Shown: positions 22,980 through 34,505, counted from the stretch's first letter. The stretch: DNA of 64,000 bases from Arthonia radiata (GCA_002989075.1 PSQN01000016.1:1178001-1242000), one strand, 5' to 3'. Notes: a model not told the origin generated them from the letters alone. Made by a program: numbers and translations.

Positions 22980-24711
22980 ATGAGCAATGCCTGCTTCCAC
23001 ACGTTCCATCGATGCGCACTGAATGTAACAAACACCACTCTGCCTCATGTCAACGCCTACAGTGGCTCGTCTATTTTCCGATCGCTCACTGGACAGCAGG
23101 GCTGTCTTCAGCCATTCCGAGAAAGCACATTATGGACGAGCGCGAAGCAGCAAAGCTACCTCCGCAGACATTTTCACAGCAGCCCCGCAGTCAACGCTTC
23201 ACATCCATCATCACAGCGTCCGCAAAGGCCAGTCAAAAGGTCGCCGAAGTCCACAAGCCCTGAATACTTCCGTGACCTGAGCCGAACAGATATCAAGAAT
23301 GCATTTGGGAGACAGCTCGACACGGCTGGGGGCAGTCGGATCCTTCGAATACTGCAAAGCCGCCGCGTGAACGGATCACTCATCGAACATGGTGTGCATA
23401 TCGAGGACGCCGGCATATCCGAGGACGGACTAAACCAGGCCCTCCGATGGCTGCGTAAGCGCTATCCCGTCGACGAAGAAGCGGCGGCGGAAGCCTGGGC
23501 GGACAGGGCGGCTGCAGAGCTGGAGCAAGACTACGACAAGCGCGCGCGGGAGCTTGGGTTAATTAAAGGGAGCGAGGGACAGGGGAGGACGGCGGAGCAG
23601 GATGTCTACTCGCGTCCTGGCAATCGAAGTATGCTTGATGATATGCGGATGTACAATGAAGAAAAAGCGAAGAAACAGGAAGAAGCGCGAGAGAAGTCGG
23701 GCGAGGCGCAGCGGTCTCGAGACATGCAGCTTGCGAAGACGTCGGAAGCGGAGCAGCAAGCGAAAGAGCGCGCCGTCGCCCTTGCAGAACGCCGTCAGGA
23801 GCAGACAGAGGAAGGGTTCGTCTTCAAAGGTCCAATCCCTGAGATGGCCCTCTGGCGCCGTCTTGTACCCTCAACTCTCTTCGCAATCTGCTTCATGGGT
23901 GCTATGGCGTATGTCGCCGAGTCTTACAAAGCGCCGACTGCAGCTCGACGAATGTGGAGTGACCTACCACCGACAATAGCAACCTTGACCGGCCTTGGAA
24001 TGCTCATGACGCTCATCACATGCGCGTGGCATGTGCCTAAATTCTGGCGAATGATGAACACTTACCTTTTGTCCGTGCCCGCTTTGCCAGAGCCGATCAG
24101 CATGTTTGGCAATATCTTCAGTCACCAAAATTTCAAGCACCTGACCGCCAACCTAACTTTCATGTGGCTGTATGGGATCAGCTGTGAGTGCTTGAGTATT
24201 CTGCGTGTTAAGCTCTACTGACTGCAGATTACAGTACACGAAGACATCGGTCGTGGCAATTTTATGGCACTCTTCTGCGCTGGTGGCGTGGGCGGATCCA
24301 TCACATCGCTATACTACCACGTCTTGAAGGGTAACCTATCGGCAACCATGTCAGGCGCGAGTGGAGGCGTGGCTGCACTTATCTTCGCCTGGATGTACTT
24401 CAACGCTTCGTAAGCTCATTACAACCTGTCCCGTGATGCAACGAGTTGCTGATCACTGTAGCAAACCGGAGGGGCCGTTTCACGCCTCTTCCAAACTTCT
24501 GGAAGTCCTCAAGTTTCTGGGGTTTGCCTTTGCCATCGTTCAGATACCCTTGCACTTCGGACCTGGTGTCATGGAGCGGATCGATGTCCTCTCTCATTTC
24601 GGAGGAGCGGTCGTTGGACTTGTTGGAGCGTATGCCCTGAAAGCTAGGATTGATTGGAAGCGACAACAGCAGATGTCTAACAAACATACGATCATCAAGA
24701 CGCCTACTTGA
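22980..24711 (+). CDS. Mitochondrial rhomboid-family serine protease
   Basis: Three exons: 22980-24183, 24235-24409 and 24462-24711, giving 542 residues. The N terminus is a likely mitochondrial presequence. Residues about 190-280 form a highly charged Glu/Lys/Arg coiled-coil. The C-terminal half carries the rhomboid domain: FGNIFSHQNFKHLTANLTFMW (oxyanion-side His/Asn loop), the active-site Ser in TMSGASGGVAAL, and the active-site His in LSHFGGAVVGLVGAY. It resembles mitochondrial Pcp1/PARL in fold and probable location, although the long charged N-terminal region is more typical of a filamentous-fungal variant. Substrates cannot be told from sequence. The start at 22980 is the first ATG. 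Confidence 0.9.
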
Positions 24712-25159
24712 CAGTTCTCGGTCATTGCCACATCCTTTGAGAATGTTTTGAACCACGCAAGCACGTTGCGTACGTCCAGCACAATGGCTGGCTTTGCTGG
24801 CTTTGTGGATGATCGGATAAGACACCCAGGGTGCTGGCGTCACAAGTGAAGGAAGAAGCAAACACGCTGACGTGCTTGCTCCTGTGCTGCAAAGTATCCA
24901 TTGTTCGCTTTGCATCAACAGTGGGCACTTTCACCATAACAAGAGGTGTTTGACGGAAAGCGACGCGCTTTCAGGCTTTCAGCAATACCGCAGCAATGAT
25001 CAGGACACTTCATACACCTTGGTTCAATATCGGTCAGCCTCTACTGCAGCATCGTCCACCTCAAGAGACTGCAGTAGCCAAAATCTCAGTGGCAGGTACA
25101 ACACAAGTCTTGAACGACAAAAAAGACGGCATAGCAATTGCCGTCCACGCGTCTTATCG
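24712..25159. other. Intergenic, nothing recognised
   Basis: 448 nt between the rhomboid stop and the small basic protein. The frame of the downstream gene is open leftward to about 24872, so an earlier start or exon is possible, but that portion has no conserved look. Confidence 0.4.
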
Positions 25160-25597
25160 ATGAGCATCTTCACTAACGGCTACACCAAGGCTGACAGGCA
25201 CGCCGCTCTTGCAGCCCTCAAGCAACGCCGCGAGGAGCGACGAAGCGCCGTCACCACATCCCAGATCCACAGCATGCGAACCTCTCAGAAACCCACACTA
25301 AAGACACGGCCAAGGGGAGAACAGCCGCTCGACTCTTCACCTGGGACCAAGTTCACGGCCAAGGCCACGTCGATCTCCACCAAAATGACCATTCACACCA
25401 TAGCCCATAATCCAAAGTGGCAGCGCAACCAGGCTGAAAGAAGGCAGTCAATGGACAGGAAGACGAAAGAGGTGTACGGGCTCGATCGATATAGAGTGAA
25501 CAAGAATTTACTGGCCGGGAATGGTAGGCGAGCACATGCAGCGAAGGTGAAGGTAGATAGCCACGGATCAGAGCAGCAGATCAGGGTGTCGAAGTGA
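25160..25597 (+). CDS. Small basic hypothetical protein
   Basis: A 145-residue frame beginning MSIFTNGYTKADRHAAL, followed by an Arg-rich helix (LKQRREERRSAV) and a very basic, Lys/Arg/Ser-rich remainder with no hydrophobic segment. It looks like a disordered nucleic-acid-binding or nuclear protein. I do not recognise a family. The ATG at 25160 was chosen because sequence after it has more coding-like composition than the upstream extension. An antisense frame (26001-25393) overlaps it and looks weaker. It could be spurious. Confidence 0.4.
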   Translation: MSIFTNGYTKADRHAALAALKQRREERRSAVTTSQIHSMRTSQKPTLKTRPRGEQPLDSSPGTKFTAKATSISTKMTIHTIAHNPKWQRNQAERRQSMDRKTKEVYGLDRYRVNKNLLAGNGRRAHAAKVKVDSHGSEQQIRVSK

Positions 25598-25994
25598 TGT
25601 TTGGGTCCAGAAACCTTGGTTGAAGTGACGGGCTGTAGAATCGAAGAAGAGGGGAGAATTGAGAGCACAGCAAGGGAGACACGTGCTTGAAGTGTCTGGC
25701 AAAGGTTGACGAGAATTAGAAGGCACGCGACTGTCCTCGTGCTGAAACTTGGACCCCTCATTGGCTCCCTCCGTAACAGATGCGTTGGAAGCACGCGACA
25801 CTTGAACTTCCCTCCTCCCTCATTCTTCATCGTAGAGTTCGTTGAGCAAGAATGGCGCCTTGTCACCTTGCTGACTCTGTTGATTCCTCCGTCCCTGCCT
25901 CTCTCGCTTCCTTGGTCATGTCCCGCCCTTCTATGCGCGGCATGCCACTCTGCGCCCTTCATATGCAGCTTGACCACCGTTGAGGCGATACCGC
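25598..25994. promoter_or_regulatory. Promoter and leader of the bHLH gene
   Basis: 397 nt, turning C/T-rich in the last 150 nt before the bHLH start, as expected of a fungal 5' leader. No gene is seen. Confidence 0.4.
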
Positions 25995-27332
25995 ATGACA
26001 CATGAGCTGAGCGATCATCTGAGCTCCTTCAATCCCGCTGTCTTACCGATGCCGCCAGCAACTATGCCGCCTCCAACTCTGCCACCGACTCCGGCGGCAT
26101 CCACTGAGATCGCTGCCAAAGAGCACCCAACCCTTCCACAGCTCCATCGCTCATTTGACCTGCCTCCGTCTGCATTCCCGGAACCCCTCGACACTACTGT
26201 CAATGACCCACACCGCAGACCAAGACCTTCTACCAAGAAGCCCTCATCCGCTCATGCCTCTCCCGCACAGCCGTCCCAAACACCAAAAAGCCCAACACGG
26301 AAGCGGACTGCCTCCCAAGCAGCGCTGGTACCCGATGATCTTTCATTGCCCCCGCCCCCCTCAAGATCGCGTAAGATCATTCATATGAAGCCTCGCAAGC
26401 AGGACGAGAAGACGACCTCGGCGCACGATCGTGATGAGAGATCCGCAGGTGCTGAAAAGGCAACAGGCGGCGCAGGCGGGAAGAAGAAGCCTGCTGGTCC
26501 CGCAGCTGGACGAAAGATCGCTCGGAAGACTGCACACAGTCTCATCGAACGCCGCAGGCGTTCAAAGATGAATGAAGAGTTTGGCGTCTTGAAGGACATG
26601 ATTCCGGCTTGTGAAGGCCAAGAGATGCATAAACTGGCGATCCTTCAAGTGAGCACCCTTACATTGACGCACGGTATGGCCTAGCCTCACTGACAACGTC
26701 TTTCGTAGGCTAGTATCGAATACATGCGCTATCTGCAAAATTGTCTGGCCAATGTGAAGAGCGGCAAGCAGCCAGCCAGCTCGGCGACCCCGTCTAACCC
26801 GACTCGCCCGCAGAGCGCCGCGACGACACACTCGAGCTCTCAGCTCGTTTCCCAAGACGATGAGGCTGACGGGGCCGAACGCCCTTATTATCAAACACGA
26901 TTTCCTCCTGAACGCCCCGAGGCGTTTGGCTCAACACAGACATCACCCGCCATTTCCGCCATGGCTACCTCGCCAGCCTTCGGCGGGACTTCATATAATC
27001 ATGCAAGGCATCGCGGCTCAACCGCGCATTTCGAGCTCCCGTCCCCAGCGTCTGCGCAGGTGTCGTCAGAGCGGGGGTACGCACCCTACAGTTCAAATGC
27101 CATTCGTCAGTCTTCGTACAGCCACTCTAACCAAGCGTCGCCCACACTGCTGCCCCAGTCGAGCCATTCCAGCGCCCCGTCGGAGCTCGATCAGGAAGCT
27201 TCGGCCGCATTGCTCATGCTCAATGCGTCCGACAGGAGAACCAGCGGCTCAGGCAGGAACAGTGAGGGTCTGGCTTCGAAGCAGGCAGGGCAGCTGAGGG
27301 CGATCAGTGTGAAAGATTTGTTGAGTAATTGA
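25995..27332 (+). CDS. bHLH transcription factor (Esc1-like)
   Basis: Two exons: 25995-26648 and 26709-27332, giving 425 residues. The 60-nt intron (GTGAGC...TAG, phase 0) lies inside the second helix, between LAILQ and ASIEYMRYL. The basic region and helix 1 are RKTAHSLIERRRRSKM followed by NEEFGVLKDMIP, with the His-Glu-Arg contact residues of E-box-binding bHLH proteins. The loop is short. The N-terminal 180 residues are Pro/Ser-rich; the C-terminal 190 are Ser/Gln-rich and probably form an activation region. The bHLH is closest in my memory to fission-yeast Esc1 and related Aspergillus regulators. Targets are not predictable from sequence. The upstream in-frame start is TTG, so ATG 25995 is used. 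Confidence 0.92.
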
Positions 27333-28064
27333 AGTGGTTATCTAGCTGGATACCGCAGCCATCTGTAACCAGAATCCCGCAGTGTACCTTGATCATATAT
27401 TGCGGCATATTCCCGGGCGCTCACGGTCCCTTGCATATGCTTTGATTATACCCAATGTGGTAATGCGTATGGAAGCTAAGCCTTACGGCAGCCTCACGGA
27501 TACTTCCTTGCTCGTCTCTCTTTCAACTCTTGTCAACTTTAGCTCATCTTCTTTCGACTACGGCCGCCGCTGTGACGTGTGCTCTCCTCGAGACCTGCAA
27601 CAATATATCTCATTCCACTGTAGTATCACGGTATTGTTGTGCGGGCGGCTGAAGTCCCGCCGCTGTGCAGTTCTGCCTCATCGTGCGGTTCACACGCTTT
27701 TTACCAATCTTTGGGCGACGTTCTGCCCTTGTGGATCTTTGCGTACTACCTTGCAGCAAGAGTGTAAAAGCTCAGTGCAGCTTGTATCCCTGACCCCAGC
27801 TTTTCAATTGCCGCAAGATTTTACGTTCAAGGAGTGCCAATCCGTGGTCCGCAGGCGACGGCTACAGGCTCCTGTCTACCGAACCAAAAGACAGCAAAGC
27901 TCCTTGTCCTCCAAGTGACGTTGTTTAAACGTTTGGAGGGCCAGGTTTGCGGTCTTTGGTTATTCAGGCGTTCAGCGATCCTGCGAAAGATATTTCCGGC
28001 CCTTCTTTTTTCTTCTTCGTCGTCACAGCATTCCTGAGGAGCTAGGCTTGAGAGTGACAGCGTC
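27333..28064. other. Intergenic between bHLH and DUF2293 genes
   Basis: 732 nt. A 178-codon plus frame (27382-27918) has no recognisable features and low-complexity borders, so I do not call it. This is presumably the bHLH 3' region plus the promoter of the next gene. Confidence 0.45.
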
Positions 28065-30076
28065 ATGTCACATACTATGACTCACGTAGGCCATGGGCCT
28101 CCGTCTGCCTCGCTCAGCAGGCAAGATGATCTCGAGTCGGCAAAGCCGTACAAGGTCGTTTTCGAGAACATCACGCAAGAGAAAAAGCAGCTGCAGATGA
28201 TTGTGCGTTTAGTGTGTACCTTGGCCATAGCTTCACTAATCTAGCGCAGGACTCACATCACCATAGGCCGCCGCACGGTTACACATACGTGCCGTTTGGC
28301 TATCCAGATATCACGGAAGGTTGCAAAGAACACTGTCGGCAGCAAGGCATGCCAGTATATACAGTAAGTTGCACCGACATGCGCTATTGACATCGTTTCC
28401 GCCTGACCCGGTGATGTCGAAGAAATCCGATCACTATGGAATTGGGCAGCTCGCGCGACAAGTCGGACGCATAGGATTCCACTTCCCCACGGAGATCGTC
28501 GGTAGAGTACACAATGTTCACGGTAGCGGGTCGAGGTATTCCGGTATCTTCCAGACTAAGCAAGGCCCTGAGTACAGAGATGACGGGGTGGTCAATGCAT
28601 CACAGATTGAACGCCGCCTCAACGACCACGCAAGACGCCTTCGCAGTGGTAGAAACATGAACGAGACCCAAATTCAGATCGGTCAAGTGAAGAGCACCAT
28701 CCAGGAGCTCTTCCCAAAGATACCTGAAATCGATCTGCAAGCGATCACAGATCGCGCATTCGCTGAGGTTCTTTATCTTCAAATCGTTTCCATGAATACT
28801 GCTGATCATTCCACAGGGTGCTAAGACAGTTGGCAATGAAAGAAACATGCCGCTGGCCCAAAGAGTCCAGCTCGCAGTTGGCGCGCACGCTCGGCATACC
28901 TACACACATTACGACCAGTTGCTGAAGGTCGTGGATTGGGACAGAGCGCGCTCAGAGATTCAAAAAGAGGTACTGGATGTTCTCCTTCGTTGGCGAGGGG
29001 AGAACATCCCTGAAAACAACGCGACTGAGCTTGAGGACATCCTGCGTGAGGTGATCGTCATCGATTCAGATGATGAGGGCGAAGAGCGTGAAGATGAGGA
29101 GTATGAACCACCAGAGACTCTTGCGCAGCCCCAGCGCGAGTCAGATGAGGAGTACGTCCCTGCAGAGCCATCTGGCCAGGGCGCAGGTGGCGAAACGCTG
29201 CGCAGGCCAAATCATTACGGAGCGCGCGGGGATCAAGTGCCTCATCAGCCGATGCCCCGAGGCATGCCACACGAGCGACGGGAAAATCGGTTTCAAGCTG
29301 AGATGTATCGCCGAGTGGAAGAGTCGATGAACCGCCACAACCTCATTGCGCGGCAGACCGGGCACCGTCCGCCTCAAGTGGATCCCGATGTATCTACAGC
29401 TTACCAGCCAAGGGATCGCGAGATTCATCACGTTCAAAACGCGCTGCCCGCTCCAAATTTCGAACAGCGTCCGATGTTCGTTTCTTCGGCACGCCCAGAA
29501 GAGTCACATGTGTATGAATCCATTGAGAATGGAGGACTAAAAAAGAGAAGACAGGAACACATTCTCCGCTCCCCGGCGGGTACTCAAGGTGACCGCGGAC
29601 CCACCGTCAAGCGGCACCGCTGTAATGGGCTCGGGCCCGATACTTACGTATACAGCGGGGATGCATCTTCTCGAGAGTTTCGACACGTCGATGGCGAGGA
29701 TCTAGAAGTTGTCCACCTTCGCTCAAACGGAGACAGTGCCGCCAACCAATATCCAGCGCGACTCGATCGTCATACCCGAAATGGACATCAACACCCCATA
29801 CACGACCATCGCCACCAGCCTCAGCCTCAATTCGGACTACCCGCCTATCATGCCTTTTACCAGCAGCCGTATGAGCAGAACGGCTCGCAGGAACCTGCCA
29901 CACATGGCCTCCGACCACGTCGTCAACAGCATATCGATGCCTACACCGGCCAGCCCGTGCAAATGGGATATGACTACGAGCTGGTGTCGGGTTCACATGG
30001 GACCCGCTATCCCCCGCCTCCACCACCGCCTCTGCCACCAACGCACAACTTTCACGCAGGGACGTACCGCTATTGA
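28065..30076 (+). CDS. DUF2293-domain protein
   Basis: Four exons: 28065-28202, 28250-28363, 28423-28767 and 28817-30076, all phase 0, giving 618 residues. The N terminus has a conserved short segment YVPFGYPDITEGCKEHCR. The DUF2293 domain follows (about residues 160-260): TIQELFPKIPEIDLQ, RAFAEGAKTVGNERN, RVQLAVGAHARHTYTHYD, and VLLRWRGE. The rest is disordered and acidic, then His/Pro/Arg-rich, with a polyproline run near the end. DUF2293 is widespread in filamentous fungi with no known function. The charged tail with a KKRR patch suggests a nuclear protein. The 49-nt intron 28768-28816 is among the shortest in the window. Confidence 0.88.
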
Positions 30077-31087
30077 CGTAGAGACACGAGATTAGGAGAA
30101 CGAAGATGATTATGTACGATTATCACTAGAGCGAGGCACGCTATGCGGCTCACGCCGCTGCCATGAGAGGCGGCCTTGTGCTGTATAAATACCGCGAAGA
30201 ACCAATGTGAACTCCAAAATGACTCTCTTTCACTCTTCAACTCACCGTAATCCGTGAATACTTTGGAAGCTTTACGCCTCAGCGCAGCTACGGTAAGTTT
30301 AGAGCATTCCCAGAACGCGTGCTTGAGCTCGCGTTAGACAAGCATCAGCACGTCCAGCTTGCGACTTCTTGCATTACAACAGTTGCATACCGAGGCATTC
30401 ACAGCTTTTGTGCACGGATACAGACGCATTGACAATTGGGGTAAATGTCGTCACTGGACCGTACTTATGTCTGAGGAATGCGTCTTCGACTGGGGATGGA
30501 TACATTGAGGAAGCCTCTGCGATGGGTTGAGGTCGATTGGTGTGATCATCCCTGCTATTATCCGGACATGTAAGGACGGTGACATTGCAGACAACACTCA
30601 TTTTCTGGTAGATTCAATCGGTAGCTTTGCCTCAGCAAGCAAGATCGGTCAATCCATCCGTTTCCGTGACGAATGGCACGGCGCTGCTCCATATGCTCCA
30701 ATACATTTGGCTGATCAAGTCAACACTTGGCTCGAAGAGAGCATGGCTTTGGGCGAACTTGTATACGTACCTGCTGTTCGCAAGTTCCTTGACCTCACTG
30801 GGCTCGTACCGGCTTTCTCTCGATGTCCTACCGCGATCTGCGCTGGGCTGTGCGCGCATTCATGTTCTTCAAGCAGACTGCTAGCCTGAAGTCTGGCCAT
30901 CTTCGAGTCACCTCGCTCTCATTGTTTCTTTGCCCCTTCTCACTCACTCGACCCATATCACCGCGATGGCCCTCGTCAGGTTTCTCTGCTCGGCAATGCC
31001 GAGCCTCTGACCTCAAAGCACACTTCGCAATCGCACGTCATATATCAACCAATCTCCAATCGTTGCTCTGAGCACTCCACAGCTCCA
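30077..31087. other. Intergenic, no credible gene
   Basis: About 1 kb between converging genes (DUF2293 and lsm8). Frames up to 120 codons exist, but none has a family signature or splice-linked continuation. No tRNA-like fold was noticed. Confidence 0.5.
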
Positions 31088-31479
31088 TCACACATGCTTC
31101 GTCCCACCAATTGGACCTCCCTTCACCTTCCCCCAATCGATACTCGCATCTAGTTCCTCGTTCACCAGCCCGACCATGCACACGTTGTCGCCGCGCACGA
31201 GGTAGAGGCCGTGCTCGGTGGTCTCTGAGGGCTCGGGGTCGTCGGCCGGCCGGATTATGCGCTCGATGGTCGAGGAGAGGACGAGGTTGGTGGATTGGTC
31301 GAAGGTCTCGAGGACGCCGAGGAGCGTGCGCGCGTCGATGGTGAGGATGAGGATGCGTTCTGGGGGTGTTAGTGATGTGGGGAGGGGGAGATCTGGGGCG
31401 TTGTAGGTATAGGTTTGGCATCGAGGAGGGTTAGGGGATGGGACGCACTGTTCACGTAGTCTTTCAGGTTGTAGGACAT
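31088..31479 (-). CDS. lsm8: LSM8, U6 snRNA-associated Sm-like protein
   Basis: Two exons: 31479-31449 and 31359-31088, giving 100 residues. Splicing the 89-nt intron (GTGCGT...CAG) joins MSYNLKDYVN to KRILILTIDARTL. The Sm1 motif is LGVLETFDQSTNLVL and the Sm2 motif LVRGDNVCMVGLV, with the family's typical RGDN. Lsm8 replaces Lsm1 in the nuclear Lsm2-8 ring that binds the U6 snRNA 3' end and supports splicing and nuclear RNA turnover. The length fits the family (about 95-110). It shares a 294-nt divergent promoter with the next gene. Confidence 0.95.
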
Positions 31480-31773
31480 GATGATGTGGTGGGATGTTAT
31501 CGGCTTGTGTCTGGTGGAGGTGGTTGACCAGGCTTGAGACTATGTTTGGAGGATGTGTGAACAGGAATGAAGCTGCAGCGCAGGTGGATAAGCGAATGAA
31601 TTGCGCTACGCCAGTGAATTGAAGTTCGTTTGCGACGAGCAGCGCAGGCAGAAGCTCTCGTCTTGTGCTTTTCAATTCGAAAGCTTCCGGGGCACAACCC
31701 TAAGCAACCATACCATGAAACCTTGAGTTTCAACCTCTCCGCCTCTCGACGTCAACTCGCAGGACCACGCGCG
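31480..31773. promoter_or_regulatory. Divergent promoter, lsm8 / LYR-like gene
   Basis: 294 nt between two divergent starts. Nothing motif-like stands out beyond short TG-rich runs on the lsm8 side. Confidence 0.4.
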
Positions 31774-32262
31774 ATGTCGAGGCCTTTGCCGCCTCCAAGC
31801 GCTCGCGACATCCGCACCGCCTACCGGCACCTCACGCTCCTCGCCCTCCGCGCCGTCTCCCACACCCACGGCCCCGCGCGCCACACCATCCGCACCAAGC
31901 TTCGCCTTGCCTTCCGTCTTTCTCCTCCTAATGACTGGGACCCCAAGCGCATCCACAACACCTGCCAGTTCCTGTACAACGCCGCCAATCACATGTCGCT
32001 CGAGCACAAGGTGTTCCGGACGCTGCTTTATACGTGGTGGTGGGACATGGGCACGGGAAGCGTGGCCGGCGGCAAGCAGGGGCGGGATTTGAGAGTGCTT
32101 GGAGGACGGGAGAGGGAGCGGAGGCTAGATGCGCGGTCGAAATTGGAGAAAGAGGCGAAGACGAGGAAGGGCGAGGATTTGAGGGTTTGGGAGGGCAGGA
32201 TGGATGGGTTTAGGACTATGGTGAGGGGGTTGAATGAGAGTATGGGGTTGTGTTTGAGATGA
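31774..32262 (+). CDS. Small LYR-like / DUF1763-type fungal protein
   Basis: A single exon of 162 residues. The N-terminal helix RDIRTAYRHLTLLALRAV resembles the start of LYR-motif mitochondrial proteins, which help iron-sulfur or respiratory-complex assembly. The core continues with HTIRTKLRLAFR and WDPKRIHNTCQFLYNAANH, then a Trp-rich segment and a strongly charged Arg/Lys/Glu tail. I recall this pattern in a small fungus-specific family (DUF1763), but the link is from memory. ATG 31774 is the first reasonable start. A mitochondrial role is an inference. Confidence 0.75.
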   Translation: MSRPLPPPSARDIRTAYRHLTLLALRAVSHTHGPARHTIRTKLRLAFRLSPPNDWDPKRIHNTCQFLYNAANHMSLEHKVFRTLLYTWWWDMGTGSVAGGKQGRDLRVLGGRERERRLDARSKLEKEAKTRKGEDLRVWEGRMDGFRTMVRGLNESMGLCLR

Positions 32263-32413
32263 GGTTTCGTGACATATGAAACGAATGAGCAAAATAAGAC
32301 AAGAGAAGGTTTATCATGCCTTGAATATGACGATCAAGTGAAGGTTGGTGTGCAATAAATTAAGCGGAGCACACCCGGGGACTTCTGAGATGAGGTCGCC
32401 TAGGATCCCTCGC

Positions 32414-32889
32414 TCAGCGCCCTTCAGCCTGGACACGTCCGCATATGAGCGAAACTCGAGGGCTCATCACGAATCCTCGCCATCCCGTCCTGGCCTTCAC
32501 CGTTGTCTCGGATATCACCTCCCAATCATCCTTGCGCCATATCACCTCGGCGCTCTTCGTGGTTGGGTCGTATGCACTACGATACAGGTCAGCATGAATA
32601 CCATCATAAGCAGAGCACATGCAGTATCCACGACAGCGCCTGAATGAATGGCTTACTCAACCACGCAGAATGCAACACGCGCCAGCCTCAGCTCATCATT
32701 GAGCCACCAGGATTCCGCATGTCTGTAGATACCTGGAAGCAAACACTTCTTGGCCCAATCCCGGCTGCCGACGATGTCTTTCTTCACCCAGACCTCGTAG
32801 TGTTCATGGTAGCTATCAGTGTTTCTGAAAATGTGGTAATAATCCTGAAGAGGGAGATTTTGGGTCATCTCTACGTATGGTAATGACAT
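32414..32889 (-). CDS. Tandem small paralog A, function unknown
   Basis: Two exons: 32889-32657 and 32576-32414, giving 131 residues, with an 80-nt intron (GTAAGC...TAG, phase 2). Exon 1 has the pattern YHIF..., EVWVKKDIVGSRDWAKK, and ends in RVAFCVV. Exon 2 carries AEVIWRKDDWEV and TVKARTGW. The same two blocks, with the intron at the equivalent place and phase, recur in the two genes upstream (33635 and 34505), so all three arose by tandem duplication. No signal peptide, transmembrane helix or catalytic motif is visible; it looks like a small soluble alpha/beta protein. I know no named family. Confidence 0.65.
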
Positions 32890-33084
32890 GTTGAAAGGCT
32901 AGTGAAAATGAGAGGCGTGATTTAGAAATAAGATGTGCGACGCCAGCGGTTTGTAACAGGCAATACAAACGACACAAGCCGCTACGTCGCCGCTGTCTGT
33001 TGGCAATTTGCCGCACATAGAATATTCACGATGTACCGAAAGACGTCTAGGGACCGACTCATCATTCCTCATTCCTCAATGCAT

Positions 33085-33635
33085 CTACCCGGACAAGATC
33101 ATCAAACACGGGTAGAAGACACAGCAAAGGCAATCCCATGGAAACCCGCCATCTGCGTCTGATAACGCCGCTCGACACCTCCCCTTTGCTTTCACCGATC
33201 CGTACAGCAGCGTGCGCCCGTTCTCGTCGGCCCATGTCACTGTGGCCATCCTCGTCACTTTGTTGTAGTCGCTGTCTGTCGCATCAGCTCAACTCAGAAG
33301 CCTTCCTACTTTATTGTTTCGCAAAGAGGAGAGTATACTTACTCAACAAAACAACATTGCGAGCTTTCCAAGTCGGCCAAAGTGCTGCGCTCCAGCTCAT
33401 CAATCTCCCAGCGCGTGCACTTGCTTGCTCGACGCCTTCGCTTTGTGGCGCTCTTTCGTATCTGCTTCTGACAGTCCTTGTAGAGACGGTCCAGAAGACG
33501 TGCCTCTACCCATTCTCGACACTTGAAGCTTTCCTTTCTGACCCACACGCGTATTTGAGGAGCCTCTAAGTACAATACATGGTGAGCATTTGGGTCGCGG
33601 TACTTCGGGGGTGCATTCTGTTGTAAAGAAGTCAT
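33085..33635 (-). CDS. Tandem small paralog B, function unknown
   Basis: Two exons: 33635-33343 and 33271-33085, giving 159 residues, with a 71-nt intron (GTAAGT...CAG, phase 2). Exon 1 shows HHVLYLEAPQIRVWVRKESF, then EWVEARLL, an inserted Arg/Lys-rich helix absent from paralogs A and C, and ends SSQCCFV. Exon 2 has ATVTWADENGRTLL and GSVKAKGR, aligning with paralog A. Two AG acceptors lie four bases apart; only the second keeps homology to the paralogs. The C-terminal end (WDCLCCVFYPC) is Cys-rich and unlike the others. A TATATA element lies about 95 nt upstream of the start. Function unknown. Confidence 0.6.
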
Positions 33636-34000
33636 TTCAAACGAGGCGAATGACAGTGTAACGAGAGAAAATAAGGAATGTGTTGATGTAGGATCTATCG
33701 AAAGTTTGCGGGTGTTGAATTGTACGTGAATATATAGGCAACGCAAACGAAAGAGGAGTCCACGAGCCTGACCCCAAATATCCGGACGCTCGGCTAGGTC
33801 GGAATGGTTCGTGCGACCGACGATGGCCGTTGTCAATAGTATGTGCTATACAAGAGCTTTGACGGGTTGGGGGAACGTTGAGGGCCATCAAGATGACGCT
33901 GAGGTCATTGTAGCCGCTACTGTCTGCCCTTCTCGCTCCCCGTGCTCACGCTTCAAATCAGGTCTGTATCAAACGACCTACTCTCGTGCACCGACGCAAG
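33636..34000. promoter_or_regulatory. Promoter of paralog B
   Basis: 365 nt between paralog B and the end of paralog C. On the minus strand CCTATATATTC at about 33729-33739 is a good TATA box. No other gene is seen. Confidence 0.45.
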
Positions 34001-34505
34001 TCAAGCGTTACTTGACCCGCAGCCGCAAAGCTTCCCAAGGCCAAACCATGCCCTTCTTCGAAACTCATGCTGACCGACCGGCTTCTTCGTTCTGACCGCT
34101 TCAGACAACCGCGCCGATCCGCTGAAGTCAGACCACTCGATATCCACAAAGTTGGCTCGGTCGTCGCGTTTCCTGCACCTGACTGTCAGCGATTGCAATT
34201 GGCTTTCGCCATGACATTTCCAAATTACTGGGGACACGGACACATGACCGTACTTACAGGACAAAGCAGAATCGCACCTCCGCAAATCTGGTCGGGTCGT
34301 CATTCTCCTGGTTCTGAGCCTCCTCCTGCACACTCGGCAAGACGTATTTCTTCGCCCAAGACCGCCTTTTTGCGATGCTTCTGCTGACCCAGATTTGATA
34401 TTGATGTCGCTGGGGATCAGTCCCTTTGGTCTTCGTAAAGATATGGAAACTCTTTGTGGAAGGAAGCTGTTCAGGGACTGTTATAAAAATTTCAGGTGTT
34501 ACCAT
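34001..34505 (-). CDS. Tandem small paralog C, function unknown
   Basis: Two exons: 34505-34258 and 34172-34001, giving 139 residues, with an 85-nt intron (GTAAGT...CAG, phase 2). Exon 1 contains FHIFTKTKG, QYQIWVSRSIAKRRSWAKK and ends EVRFCFV. Exon 2 contains FVDIEWSDFSG and EAVRTKKP, matching the same blocks in paralogs A and B. The C-terminal end is Gly/Cys-rich (GLGKLCGCGSS). No signal peptide or membrane segment. A TATATAT element lies about 100 nt upstream of the start, at about 34606-34613 on this strand. Identity between copies is low, so the duplication is not recent. Confidence 0.65.

Noticed and set aside
25393-26001. 202-codon minus-strand frame between the small basic protein and the bHLH gene
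   Set aside because: It spans the bHLH promoter, has no recognisable features and conflicts with the better-looking plus-strand frame at 25160.
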